Below are positions 60,501 through 64,000 of a DNA stretch of 64,000 nucleotides, one piece after another. Source of the stretch: Paragonimus westermani. Its lineage: Eukaryota; Platyhelminthes; Trematoda; Plagiorchiida; Troglotrematidae. The stretch lies in NCBI GenBank assembly GCA_008508345.1, contig QNGE01002381.1, positions 1 through 64,000 on the forward strand, in the 5' to 3' direction. The notes under the pieces are model-generated. The model saw only the letters and a list, made by a program, of their open reading frames with translations, did not search any database and had not been told where the DNA came from. The translations under genes and the position numbers were made by a program. Position 1 is the stretch's first letter. The number at the start of each line of letters is the position of its first letter.

Positions 60501-61748
60501 ACATAGAAAGTTAGTAATCCATAAAAGGTGTAAAACTTACCAAATGGAGTTTGTTCACGGAAATCAACCGTTAACAATTTTCACCTTACATGGTAATAGT
60601 GCAAATAATCAAACTGAGCTATGTAACAACAAACCGGAGCACATTGGATCAGTGAGGAAAGCATCTTGGGGAATATACACCTGACGCCAGATCTGTTTAC
60701 ACCCCTTCGGATACAGAGGTGGCGTCGTTACTTGTGTGTTGAGGTCTAATCTGGCAATCAGGATAGCTATTTTGTCACGAAATTACCTGTAAAACTTTCG
60801 GTGGCCAAAAGTTCTCTCACCTTGATTCTACCCAGAATTAACAGTCCGGATGGCATTTTCCTAGCAGTATAGTGTAGCGTTGATCAATAATGGAAAAAGT
60901 GAAGTTTTACAAGATCTCAACTCCGATTAGCACTATTCTCCAAGATAGCGAATTGGACCGCTGGAGTGCTCATTTTTTCAGGTTTCGTATGAGATCTGAG
61001 AAACAGGGATAGAAAAACAGTCGTCTTATTGGTACGAATACTGAATAGGGCCATATCTACTGATCCAATAAATCCTTTCTACATGGAACAGATGTCATGA
61101 GAAGGTGGAAGTGTTGAAACGTGCTAAGCACCTTTGTTTTTTCTCTAGGTGCATCTGAGGGTTGTTTAGGTACTTCACACCTTAGAGTGTTAACCTTGGA
61201 AAGTTTGGGGTAAAGACTGTGAAATAATATTTGGCCCCAATAAAACTGTGTCCGTATCCATGGACGCCCCAGTGCGCATGATTGCAAATAGCTTAATGAT
61301 TATTTCTTACATGTTCTATTTAGAATACGCATTGAAAAGCAGTGTGTTAAGGCCGTGCTAACTCGGTCCAATGCCGATGATGTGGAACCCGACGTAGTGC
61401 TACAGGCAAGTCAGTCGGGTCCGCCTTCCCGTGGTCCTCGAGCAGCATCTCTCACTGGACGTATATTGGAACGCGTGTTACTCAGTCATCGCTTGTGGAG
61501 GATAGTACCATTCAATTTCGAGATCTATCCTGGAATAAGAATGAACGTGCCGATAGAGATGCTTAATTGGAAAGTAGGTCTTTGTACATGATCAATTTCC
61601 ATTATGAAGAAGAAATTACGGGTCAGGAGGATTACAGCTGAATTCTTTAATTTTTCCGTTAGGTACCCTACAAAGAATATTGTCCTTTCAAAATTACCGA
61701 AGACCGCCTTGCTATTCCATATCCGGGGATGGACGATGGGCCCGAAGT
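3493..61748 (+). CDS. TRPM_PZQ-like TRPM cation channel gene (27 exons seen, partial at both ends)
   Basis: This entry spans the whole gene; the exons are listed separately. Joining the exons gives about 1,995 codons in one frame with no internal stop, and every junction has GT/AG ends and matching phase. Seen in order: end of the SLOG/MHR1-2 domain (residues about 1-345 of the visible part), MHR repeats (345-605), a low-complexity linker (605-1019), MHR4 (1020-1166), pre-S1 (1167-1250), S1-S6 (1255-1612), TRP helix and post-TRP region (1613-1700), coiled coil (about 1775-1829), linker, then the first part of a NUDT9H domain (about 1945-1994). The family conducts Ca2+ and Na+ across membranes. 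Flatworm TRPM_PZQ is the channel opened by praziquantel. The TRPM8-type S1-S4 pocket plus the NUDT9H tail is the reason for that call. Flatworms have several TRPM paralogues, so orthology is inferred and needs a tree. Confidence 0.8.
3553..5296. other. Introns 1 and 2, around exon 2
   Basis: Two ordinary introns (372 and 1,012 bases). No repeat or further coding signal recognised. Confidence 0.6.
3925..4284 (+). CDS. TRPM exon 2: SLOG/MHR region with acidic insertion
   Basis: 120 codons, phase 0 to 0, acceptor CTGCTTTAG, donor AAAG/GTGAGT. The last 40 residues (NHQFLLLVDQL, then a charged stretch ending CLEMRILFERTI) match the TRPM SLOG segment usually written as HSHFILVDDGT..G.E..LR..LE..I. 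The Asp-Gly-Thr turn of that motif is not conserved. The first 80 residues are polar and acidic (SDEESNDEG), with no counterpart in vertebrate TRPMs, so they look like a lineage-specific insertion. Confidence 0.75.
5297..5404 (+). CDS. TRPM exon 3: Ser/Thr-rich insertion
   Basis: 36 codons, phase 0 to 0 (begins PPTSSTTTSHSS, ends QQRKTKGFK). It lies between an ATTTTAG acceptor and a GTAATT donor. It sits between the two halves of the SLOG motif where other TRPMs have about a dozen residues, so it is part of an insertion. One other frame is also open across this exon, but only the phase-0 frame joins both neighbours. The following intron is only 42 bases. Confidence 0.6.
5447..5845 (+). CDS. 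TRPM exon 4: insertion plus SLOG core (VPICGIVAGGG)
   Basis: 133 codons, phase 0 to 0, donor TGCGG/GTAAGT. The first 95 residues are polar and unrecognised. The end, VPICGIVAGGGASTIEH then a segment closing MVIVR, is the conserved TRPM motif of the type VPVVGLVVEGGPNTI..VL.....PVPVVV. It belongs to the nucleotide-binding SLOG (LSDAT) fold that in TRPM2 binds ADP-ribose. The acceptor chosen is TTCTTAG at 5441-5446. An alternative CAG seven bases downstream would break phase. Confidence 0.85.
5846..9772. other. Intron 4 (3.9 kb)
   Basis: Mostly featureless AT-rich sequence. One open stretch at 8633-8968 (111 codons, plus strand) shows no recognised domain, no clear splice sites and no match to TRPM. 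I treat it as chance or a decayed element. Confidence 0.5.
9773..9876 (+). CDS. TRPM exon 5: SLOG glycine loop (GSGGMAEVIAEVIDF)
   Basis: Begins in phase 0 directly after VIVR, giving VIVR-GSGGMAEVIAEVIDF. This is the counterpart of the TRPM motif (C)DGSGRAADLLA that closes the SLOG nucleotide-binding fold. The usual Arg is replaced by Gly. Thirty-four codons plus two bases, AA/GTAAGT donor. Confidence 0.85.
9877..12198. other. Intron 5
   Basis: About 2.3 kb, AT-rich, with no supported gene or repeat. It ends in a good pyrimidine-rich acceptor (CATTCTTTCGTTAG). Confidence 0.6.
12199..12497 (+). CDS. TRPM exon 6: MHR, HLLSVFDSDDTDLDGYMISALL
   Basis: Enters on one base that completes the Lys codon of exon 5 and leaves on one base (G/GTGAGT). 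The first 55 residues are a Lys/Glu-rich variable stretch. The end is the TRPM segment of the type LI.VF..GSDEH.DID.AILTALLKG: here HLLSVFDSDDTDLDGYMISA followed by LLSSG. This strongly supports a TRPM MHR2/3 assignment. Confidence 0.85.
12498..15140. other. Intron 6
   Basis: About 2.6 kb. It contains one full-length tRNA-derived SINE on the minus strand at 14613-14844; the rest holds nothing recognised. Confidence 0.6.
14613..14844 (-). repeat. tRNA-derived SINE, copy 1
   Basis: Read on the minus strand this has a tRNA-like head (about 14766-14836) with an A-box-like TGACGCAGTAG and a B-box-like GAGTTCAAATCCC. A roughly 130-base tail ends near TTGAAAATAAACC. The same unit recurs at 18531-18740, 32977-33183 and, truncated, at 18811-18910. 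Recurrence plus pol III boxes is the basis for calling a SINE. The head does not fold as a complete functional tRNA by eye. Confidence 0.75.
15141..15256 (+). CDS. TRPM exon 7: MHR3 helix pair (LDQLEIAIRLNRADIARTKI)
   Basis: TTTGTTTCAG acceptor, phase 1 in and 0 out. The residues LDQLEIAIRLNRADIARTKI correspond to the family signature FDQLILTLAWDRVDIAKNHV, the ankyrin-like helical repeat of the MHR region. Confidence 0.88.
15257..17513. other. Intron 7
   Basis: About 2.3 kb with no supported gene. A weak tRNA-like pattern at about 16794-16885 was noted but is single-copy and not called. Confidence 0.5.
17514..17663 (+). CDS. TRPM exon 8: MHR3 (FVSLLLENGFNLEEFLS)
   Basis: Fifty codons, phase 0 to 0. 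Residues FVSLLLENGFNLEEFLS then LERLY match the invariant TRPM stretch FVKLLIENGVS...FLT...LE.LY. Good TTTCTGGATTTCAG acceptor and ACG/GTAAGT donor. Confidence 0.9.
17890..18320 (+). pseudogene. Penelope-like element reverse transcriptase fragment
   Basis: An 85-codon open stretch contains KRYVGDSFFI, then AHFTMGGENQTSLTFLDIRI. This is the catalytic-motif region of Penelope-like reverse transcriptases (..RYVDDIF.......FT.E.E..G.L.FLD). The usual first catalytic Asp is Gly here. Beyond the stop at 18155 further fragments with the look of this family continue to about 18320 with frame breaks (for example LLETTIELDGYPNPF). No intact ends are seen. It is a dead fragment. Confidence 0.7.
18531..18740 (-). 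repeat. tRNA-derived SINE, copy 2
   Basis: Nearly identical to copy 1 over some 200 bases, including the tRNA-like head (about 18661-18731) and the 3' tail. The near identity over the shared length suggests the two copies are relatively young. Confidence 0.75.
18811..18910 (+). repeat. tRNA-derived SINE, truncated copy facing copy 2
   Basis: About 100 bases match the 3' half of the SINE in the opposite orientation to copy 2 (TTTTCGAAAG ... GATCAAATGTGAGTGATG ... TTGAAAATAAACCAAATCCC). No tRNA-like head is present. With copy 2 it makes an inverted pair that could form a hairpin in the transcript. Confidence 0.65.
21192..21408 (+). CDS. TRPM exon 9: MHR3 end and start of linker
   Basis: Starts phase 0 after a CTTCTGTAG acceptor. 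It carries the segment VMLRDIGRIIKNLVGDFYHP then LYLTKRFR, the counterpart of TRPM ITLIDIG.VIE.L.G..Y....TRKRFR. It ends in an acidic tail (NDSSDEEDMVED) that opens the long variable linker. Donor AAAG/GTCAGC, phase 1. Confidence 0.88.
21409..22398. other. Intron 9
   Basis: About 1 kb with no recognised feature. Confidence 0.6.
22399..23259 (+). CDS. TRPM exon 10: 287-codon low-complexity linker
   Basis: Largest exon (861 bases), phase 1 to 1, acceptor TCTAACTTAG, donor CCAG/GTCAGT. The coding sequence is rich in Ser, Pro, Lys, Asp and Glu, with acidic patches (EEEEAD, EQDDEDEL) and a Tyr/Pro stretch near its middle. No known domain was recognised. It lies at the variable MHR3-MHR4 junction of TRPMs, but most family members have tens of residues there, so this is a large insertion. 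It is probably intrinsically disordered (inference). Confidence 0.8.
23260..24616. other. Intron 10
   Basis: About 1.4 kb. A short Lys-rich open stretch at 24026-24301 has no recognised domain and no splice support. Otherwise nothing seen. Confidence 0.55.
24617..25000 (+). CDS. TRPM exon 11: basic, Arg/Lys/Glu-rich linker
   Basis: 128 codons, phase 1 to 1, donor AACAAA/GTGAGT. It is strongly charged, with a predicted helical run (LKLKETERRARERRKEKDRK) and several KR/RR pairs that could be kinase or trafficking sites. No domain was recognised. The acceptor (ATCCCTAG) is not strong, so the first 10-15 residues are uncertain, but phase agrees on both sides. Confidence 0.65.
25001..31063. other. 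Intron 11 (6.1 kb, largest) hosting a Penelope-like element
   Basis: A broken Penelope-like element occupies about 26740-28641. The flanks 25001-26739 and 28642-31063 show no supported gene or repeat. Confidence 0.65.
26740..28641 (+). pseudogene. Decayed Penelope-like retroelement (RT plus GIY-YIG)
   Basis: Same strand as the host gene. Motifs in order: LGPNFCC region (about 26765), LSRPDKGTGVVLMN, IIPRLYGLSKVHK, FSLDVASLFTDVPL, TMGSPLSPLLAVIE, YKRYVGDIFGV, then a GIY-YIG endonuclease core (CVYSYFCSC...HIGRTTRRW...R..EH) near 28258-28350. This RT-then-GIY-YIG order is diagnostic of Penelope-like elements. It is dead: there is a frameshift near 27355, in-frame stops at about 27823, 28012 and 28225, and the YVDD motif reads YVGD. 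Stops also interrupt the upstream part. Terminal repeats were not found. Confidence 0.85.
31064..31176 (+). CDS. TRPM exon 12: MHR4 (FERPAREIMIMCMLLGKLTM)
   Basis: TCTTTGCAG acceptor, phase 1 in, phase 0 out at AAAAG/GTGAGC. The residues FERPAREIMIMCMLLGKLTM then QVFWSHEK align with the TRPM motif .PLNELLIWA.L..R..MA.FLW.HGEE that starts MHR4. Confidence 0.88.
31177..32044. other. Intron 12
   Basis: About 870 bases; nothing recognised. Confidence 0.6.
32045..32145 (+). CDS. TRPM exon 13: MHR4 (EPIAAALIGSILFGELAS)
   Basis: Phase 0 in after ATTTTCAG, phase 2 out at GCAAG/GTAAAA. The sequence EPIAAALIGSILFGELAS corresponds to TRPM ..MAKALVACK.YR.MA.EA. It continues directly into the next exon through a shared Arg codon. 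Confidence 0.88.
32640..32865 (+). other. Unassigned open stretch in intron 13
   Basis: About 74 codons open between stops, reading for example FYKTAYTSTVNLVPLGHFEP then RLFVKAGAVEFGD. Composition looks protein-like, and a possible donor (GACGTG/GTAATT) lies near its end, but no convincing acceptor is present. It does not fit the TRPM phase and matches no family I know. It could be a relic of an inserted gene or element, or chance. Confidence 0.3.
32977..33183 (+). repeat. tRNA-derived SINE, copy 3
   Basis: Plus-strand copy with the clearest A box (TGGCGCAGTGG) and a B-box-like AGTTCAAATGCC, then the shared tail ending near GAGTGATGGTCAACT. More diverged than copies 1 and 2. Confidence 0.75.
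33554..33779 (+). CDS. TRPM exon 14: MHR4 (RFMAHPCCQDLLSGVWMGGL)
   Basis: Seventy-five codons. It includes EKAEEVLDECYQEDRL then RFMAHPCCQDLLSGVWMGGL, the well-known TRPM pattern (..A.ELLE.C...D......L...L..W....C..LA.......F.AH.C.Q.LL...WMG.L). It ends KYTWIQ/GTAGGT in phase 0, leading to the pre-S1 membrane-proximal segment. Confidence 0.92.
33780..36041. other. Intron 14
   Basis: About 2.3 kb with no supported gene or repeat. Confidence 0.55.
36042..36143 (+). CDS. TRPM exon 15: pre-S1 hydrophobic segment
   Basis: Thirty-four codons, phase 0 to 0, acceptor CAATTCACAG and donor CAG/GTTAGT. FLTGIIIGLTCPLLLPQVMK is the hydrophobic pre-S1 helix that follows the WMG motif in TRPMs (usually ..K.....L.PP.......). 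It then turns polar. Confidence 0.8.
36339..36454 (+). CDS. TRPM exon 16: polar pre-S1 linker
   Basis: Thirty-eight codons plus two bases. The TTGTTCAG acceptor at 36331-36338 keeps phase 0. The CAG seven bases further downstream would put a stop in frame or break phase. It is polar and Lys/Gln-rich, with no motif. Donor GAA/GTAAGT. The preceding intron is only 195 bases. Confidence 0.7.
36455..40976. other. Intron 16 (4.5 kb)
   Basis: Mostly featureless. The region 39820-40813 has overlapping open stretches of 94-121 codons on both strands. The minus-strand ones look somewhat protein-like (for example FPADLVHEWFSKNFVLSL), suggesting a decayed mobile element, but no domain was recognised. 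Confidence 0.4.
40977..41046 (+). CDS. TRPM exon 17: pre-S1 and first turn of S1
   Basis: Enters on one base that completes a Lys codon. Residues HFTRIQEFYQAPITRFIYNT correspond to the TRPM segment ..R...FY.AP......N. The penultimate codon (41041-41043, AAC) is Asn, aligned with Asn741 of TRPM8. In the praziquantel channel of flatworms this S1 position decides drug sensitivity (Asn in sensitive species, Thr in Fasciola). Donor ACACG/GTAAAT. Confidence 0.9.
41086..41214 (+). CDS. TRPM exon 18: S1 and S2
   Basis: Forty-three codons, phase 0 to 0. The rest of S1 (IFYQLFLAVFSQTLL) has Tyr at 41092-41094, aligned with TRPM8 Tyr745. S2 ends in FLCEELKQ, in which Glu (41203-41205) and Gln (41212-41214) occupy the first half of the TRPM2/4/8 cytosolic-side Ca2+ site. 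It is separated from exon 17 by an intron of only 39 bases. Confidence 0.92.
41215..43054. other. Intron 18 with GIY-YIG retroelement relic
   Basis: About 1.8 kb, half of it taken by the element at 41515-42563. The remainder shows nothing recognised. Confidence 0.6.
41515..42563 (+). mobile_element. Penelope-like element 3' part with inverted termini
   Basis: The coding part at about 41950-42320 reads VIYKIQCNDCRQHYVGQTGR, then LSTRIHEHELAIK and HAREFLEAWYSS. This is a GIY-YIG endonuclease core with the C-terminal segment usual in Penelope-like elements. Sequence at 41576-41624 (GTTTTGGTATTCATATGTTCG onward) is the inverted copy of 42510-42556. Inverted terminal copies are a known habit of these elements. 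The reverse transcriptase is missing, so this is a 5'-truncated or internally deleted copy. Frame breaks are present upstream of 41940. Confidence 0.75.
43055..43612 (+). CDS. TRPM exon 19: S3, long glycosylated S3-S4 loop, S4
   Basis: 186 codons, phase 0 to 0. S3 starts DGWNQLDCLAIGLF. Asn (43103-43105) and Asp (43112-43114) complete the Ca2+ site and line the ligand pocket. A loop of about 105 residues follows, with six N-glycosylation sequons (NQT, NFT, NQS, NVT, NTS, NLT). S4 contains FFVRLMYIFSFSMVLGPKL. Arg (43547-43549) and Tyr (43556-43558) match TRPM8 Arg842 and His845, and Tyr at the latter site is the flatworm TRPM_PZQ form as I recall it. Confidence 0.93.
43613..44995. other. Intron 19, between S4 and S5
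   Basis: About 1.4 kb. It contains two unexplained open stretches with possible donors: 43796-43957 (ending at a GTAAGC) and 44265-44584 (listed separately). Direct S4-S5 joining shows they are not constitutive exons. Confidence 0.5.
44265..44584 (+). other. Unassigned exon-like stretch inside the S4-S5 intron
   Basis: An open stretch of 106 codons begins after a fair acceptor (CTCCTGGTCTTTAG) and ends at CAGCTG/GTATGT. It codes a Glu/Arg-rich helical-looking sequence (LDRMEDEISKSCMHLVETEE, then ELQRKRYYSR). Phases are 1 in and 0 out, so inclusion between the phase-0 neighbours would shift frame. No family was recognised. It is a candidate relic or frame-breaking alternative exon. Confidence 0.3.
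44996..45119 (+). CDS. TRPM exon 20: S5
   Basis: Follows MINRM of exon 19 in phase to give the continuous S4-S5 linker and S5 (VVHDLLPFLSILLVCQLGYG). It aligns with TRPM M..D.FFFL.L.....AFG. Donor ATGA/GTGAGT, phase 1. Because S4 joins S5 directly, the open stretches in the intervening intron are not part of the normal message. Confidence 0.9.
45320..45433 (+). CDS. TRPM exon 21: pore helix and selectivity filter
   Basis: Phase 1 to 1. The residues RSYFQMLGEFRVDELEGE match TRPM2 .PYFQIFGQIPLDEID. The filter reads Leu-Gly-Glu-Phe (Gly 45400-45402, Glu 45403-45405) instead of the TRPM2 Phe-Gly-Gln-Ile. Glu after Gly is otherwise typical of the divalent-permeable TRPM1/3/6/7 group. An NST sequon lies upstream in the turret. 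Confidence 0.92.
45434..47537. other. Intron 21
   Basis: About 2.1 kb; short open stretches only (about 70 codons), none recognised. Confidence 0.55.
47538..47664 (+). CDS. TRPM exon 22: outer pore cysteines and S6
   Basis: Phase 1 in, 2 out. It has a close Cys pair (ACRDKNLCP) as in the outer pore loop of TRPM channels, then S6 ending QVLMFNLLVATF, the counterpart of ..LL.NLLIAMF. TTTCCAG acceptor and TTCAC/GTAAGT donor. Confidence 0.92.
48771..48788. repeat. CAT microsatellite
   Basis: Six uninterrupted CAT units immediately upstream of the dispersed repeat copy A. Possibly part of its edge. Confidence 0.85.
48789..49235. repeat. Dispersed repeat family, copy A
   Basis: About 450 bases, similar throughout to 63172-63618 in the same orientation. 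Shared blocks include AGGCGTCATCAGC, AACAACTCGG/ACAACTCGG and GATTAGCCGCCAT. No coding capacity was recognised. It could be the end of a larger retroelement or a non-autonomous element. Strand of origin is unknown. Confidence 0.7.
50451..50662 (+). CDS. TRPM exon 23: TRP helix and post-TRP segment
   Basis: Joins S6 as ATF-T-STYNEIEGSSQYFWCYQRYE. The WxxQRY core of the TRP domain is clear, and Tyr (50506-50508) aligns with TRPM8 Tyr1005, another pocket residue. EFVDRPSVAPPFMLLWY then follows, matching EY..RP.L.PPFI.L. It ends in an acidic stretch (DDKEDDDPF). One base is carried to the next exon. Confidence 0.93.
50663..54364. other. Intron 23
   Basis: About 3.7 kb with short open stretches on both strands around 51130-51583 and 51970-52257, none recognised. 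Nothing else supported. Confidence 0.55.
54365..54801 (+). CDS. TRPM exon 24: Gly-rich insert and coiled coil
   Basis: 145 codons. It begins CRSLQCNPALEKKLTKWEHM, the TRPM post-TRP helix that packs on MHR4. Then come about 65 residues very rich in Gly, Arg, Ala and Thr (for example GTSGAAAATTKGLGRD), locally GC-rich and unlike neighbouring exons. After that a heptad-like region (RFVELGNQLGRFVTMEEKLS and onward to QQQKQ) fits the C-terminal coiled coil that tetramerises TRPMs. Phase 1 in, 0 out. Confidence 0.85.
54802..58733. other. Intron 24
   Basis: About 3.9 kb. It holds a Penelope-like element terminus at 58117-58500; the rest shows nothing recognised. Confidence 0.55.
58117..58500 (-). 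repeat. Penelope-like element terminus with internal tandem duplication
   Basis: 58250-58480 matches the reverse complement of 42330-42556, the 3' end of the element in intron 18. Shared blocks include TTTAGGTTGCAAACGT, GACATCATCAGTGCGT and GAGTCAGTTGACCT. At its left the unit GTGGTGTTG..CGTAG.TCGGGTTGATGGTTTT is present twice (about 58130-58172 and 58208-58242). No coding part remains. Confidence 0.75.
58734..58894 (+). CDS. TRPM exon 25: post-coiled-coil linker
   Basis: TTATCATACAG acceptor in phase 0, donor GAAAA/GTGAGC in phase 2. It codes a helical, charged stretch (SSRKNLIIEAVSNAVAGLSS, then DIEEKIEEK). No motif was recognised. Supported by matching phase on both sides and by a good acceptor and donor. 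Confidence 0.78.
58895..61323. other. Intron 25
   Basis: About 2.4 kb; nothing recognised. Confidence 0.6.
61324..61573 (+). CDS. TRPM exon 26: linker and start of NUDT9H
   Basis: Enters on one base completing a Lys codon, phase 0 out. The last 20 or so residues (YPGIRMNVPIEMLNWK) match the opening of the NUDT9-homology domain of TRPM2 and NUDT9 (Y......R..VP.E...W). The preceding 60 residues are polar linker. In TRPM2 this domain binds ADP-ribose or its relatives, and in invertebrates it can hydrolyse it. Confidence 0.78.
61663..61748 (+). CDS. TRPM exon 27 (last visible): NUDT9H continuation
   Basis: Directly continues ..LNWK as VPYKEYCPFKITEDRLAIPY then PGMDDGPE, close to the NUDT9H pattern W....Y.P..YTA. 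It leaves in phase 2 at GAAGT/GTGAGT. The Nudix box and the stop codon are not in the window, so catalytic competence cannot be judged. Confidence 0.78.
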
Positions 61749-64000
61749 GTGAGTTTACTAGTAGAAATCCTCATACTACCAGAAAATTTACTCCCCGTTA
61801 CTTTCTGTTAGAGTTCAGCAATTGTAGACAACAATTAGGGATAAACTATAATTAATTGCCGTGTTGCTCGTTCATGCCCTGCTAGTACAGATGGACACAG
61901 TCTGTCTCAGATGAACAATTTTCACTGCACAGACCCACGAGGGGTCGAAACGCTTGTTACAACGTTTTCACTGTATTTGCCTGTCCGGGCGGTTTCGCTC
62001 TAATTCAAACCATCCGAATAGAAATTCTGTATGCACATAGAACCGGCTAACAATTTAAAAAGCCTTTCCTGAAGAGCTTTCAAAACGTGGTCCCAACAGG
62101 CATTGAACTAACAGGACGCGGTAGGACTTGGCAACAAACGGTATATTTCCAACAATGTTCGGAAATGTGATAAATAGTTAGACTTGACCCAGTTTGGTAA
62201 CATCCAAGAGAAGAAAGGAAGGAAAGGCGAAGTGAGCTGCAGCCCACTCAGCGGCACTCAAAAGCGTGCCAGGTGAAAAGTGGGTATAACCTTCGAATCC
62301 GTTAAACTACACACGAACGGGTGCAACCCAAACGACCGTGAAGAACAGAATAATAAATGAGTCGTTTGGAACAGGGCAACTGACAATAATTTCGTATCAG
62401 GCCTCCTATAGCAGGCCTACACAGAAGCATATGTACAGAGCAAACAAGCGGAAAAAACACGATTGCAGCCAGGAACCTAAGAGAATCCATACAATCGCTG
62501 ATCCCTACATGTTTATTTTAGAAAAAATAAGACCAGAGTGAAGAGCTAACACTGATGTCGACTTTTTCCCGGATTTCCATAAAGACAACACACCTGTTAC
62601 AGACGAGTTGCACATATATTCTACTTATGAGCTTATATCAAAACTTCGACAATCAAAGCACTCGATGATGCACTACGTCGTTAGGTTGCATTTTCTCAAG
62701 GGTAACATAAAAATAACTGAAACTCTGAAGCATGCGAATCCTGACAGGACACACCAAATAAACTGTCAGTCGGATCAGCTCTCTGTACTAACGCATGTCC
62801 AAAACACAAGGCGAGGCAACCCAATGCAATAGATTTTTTAATCTACAACGTTCTGACTAAACAAGAGTTGTTGTGACTGACATCGGCACCAAACATTAGA
62901 TATAACGGTGGCTTTACCTACTATAATATCGCTCTTTTCAAAGAGGTACCATGGGCAACTGACCTCAGTACCAAGCGAATGAACATATGTAAATCAATAT
63001 TTGTTGGTAAGTGCATTCGCATCCTGGCTTCACATTAGAAGGATTCAGAAGGTCGTACGAACAATGATCGTGTTTGATGCTTCCAGTTGTCCGACTTTCT
63101 TATAAGACCGATGTAGACCTCCGTGAAAATGAAGAAGGAAAATACCGTCATAACCGTTACAGTAGACAGCAATATATCAGTGATTCTAGCTGATACTTAT
63201 GTCACGTAGCCATGAAAAAATCAGAAAACTCTGTATAGGAAGAGAGGAGAGTAAAAGAAGCGGGTGGGGAAATAGAGACCTGAATACTAAAAACCGCTGC
63301 GTCTATATTCAAACATTCAACATAAAGGCGCCCACGTCCTGCAAACAAACGACCGAGCTATAAGTGAACGTAAGGCGTCATCAGCAAGACAACCTCTTTA
63401 CGGCATTTACCGCCCCGAGTCATCAAATGCGCTCACTTCACAGACAACTCGGCCGAACGGCGACAGCATCCATGTCACTAAGTTCGATTAGCCGCCATCC
63501 CATCTACCGTCTCCAATCAACGACTCTGCGAATCGTGAGGATCTGAGCCTGGGAGACGAACCTCAACCACAGTAGTCAACCCTACATGAAGGACTTCATT
63601 TGTGTACGCCAGTTAATCTGTCCACTTCGCACCTTAAACCAGTCAACTGCATCATCAGCAAAGAATGCTCGACGTGGTAGACGACTAGCTGGCATCCTTA
63701 TTACATGACTTAAACACTTAATTATGTAGAAATGTGGGGAGTAAACAAAAGAATTCCACTGGCAGTCACTGACAAACACGCGTTTTCTTACTTCTTCGTT
63801 GCTTACTCTTAAGAGCGATTGCACGCAGATATCAACAGTCAAATACCTGAAGGCGGTTCTCGTCTCTTAACCTGAGCGATCAGGATTCGCTGAAGTAAAG
63901 TAATACAGCCCTCATTGTCTTTTTATAAACTCTATTTTTAGGCCTCCGAGAGATACCTCTCTGCTGCTTCACAGGCAAACAAACCGGCTAACAACCCCCT
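61749..64000. other. Start of intron 27 (extends beyond window)
   Basis: No exon with the expected rest of the NUDT9H domain (DRRS, PLNP.GRTG or a Nudix box) was found. Repeat copy B lies at 63172-63618. A possible acceptor (CTATTTTTAG) ends at 63941, but the 19 codons after it do not look like NUDT9H. Confidence 0.5.
63172..63618. repeat. Dispersed repeat family, copy B
   Basis: Second copy of the repeat at 48789-49235, same orientation, collinear over its length with many substitutions. The divergence suggests old insertions. Confidence 0.7.

Noticed and set aside
63942..64000. Possible next NUDT9H exon at the window end
   Set aside because: The acceptor and phase would fit, but the 19 codons lack the expected DRRS or PLNP.GRTG features and the donor is outside the window.
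1..64000. Bacterial features such as operons, CRISPR arrays or insertion sequences
   Set aside because: The window has spliced exons, pol III SINEs and Penelope-like elements throughout; no prokaryotic signal was seen.

Overview
The window is eukaryotic: about 58 kb of it is one plus-strand, intron-rich gene lying in a sea of decayed retroelements. I could assemble 27 exons by joining reading frames across GT/AG sites. All 26 exon junctions are phase-compatible, and together they encode about 1,995 in-frame residues. The product is a TRPM-family cation channel. Its parts run in order: part of the N-terminal SLOG/MHR region, the MHR armadillo-like repeats, S1-S6 with pore loop, the TRP helix, a C-terminal coiled coil, and the start of a NUDT9-homology (NUDT9H) domain. 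The 5' end (start codon and first half of the SLOG domain) and the 3' end (Nudix box of NUDT9H, stop codon) are not seen. The gene therefore appears to run off both sides of the window.

The combination of a TRPM8-like S1-S4 pocket (Asn and Tyr in S1, Glu..Gln in S2, Asn..Asp in S3, Arg-Leu-Met-Tyr in S4, Tyr in the TRP helix) with a TRPM2-like NUDT9H tail is what is known for TRPM_PZQ, the praziquantel-activated channel of parasitic flatworms. The host genome is therefore most likely that of a digenean trematode (inference). The S1 position at which liver flukes of the genus Fasciola are reported to carry Thr is Asn here. That argues against Fasciola and for a praziquantel-responsive species. 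I cannot name the species.

Layout. 1-3492: no supported exon. 3493-9876: SLOG/MHR exons carrying large low-complexity insertions. 12199-21408: MHR exons. 22399-25000: two exons coding a 400-residue low-complexity linker. 25001-31063: a 6-kb intron holding a broken Penelope-like element. 31064-36454: MHR4 and pre-S1 exons. 40977-47664: S1 to S6. 50451-54801: TRP helix and coiled coil. 58734-61748: linker and first part of NUDT9H. 61749-64000: intron-like sequence with a repeat.

The introns hold three or four Penelope-like retroelement relics (reverse transcriptase and GIY-YIG parts), four copies of a tRNA-derived SINE (one pair inverted), and a roughly 450-bp repeat present twice. They also hold a few unassigned open stretches. 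No RNA gene, CRISPR, operon or bacterial signal was seen. Homology statements rest on my recognition of family motifs, not on a search.
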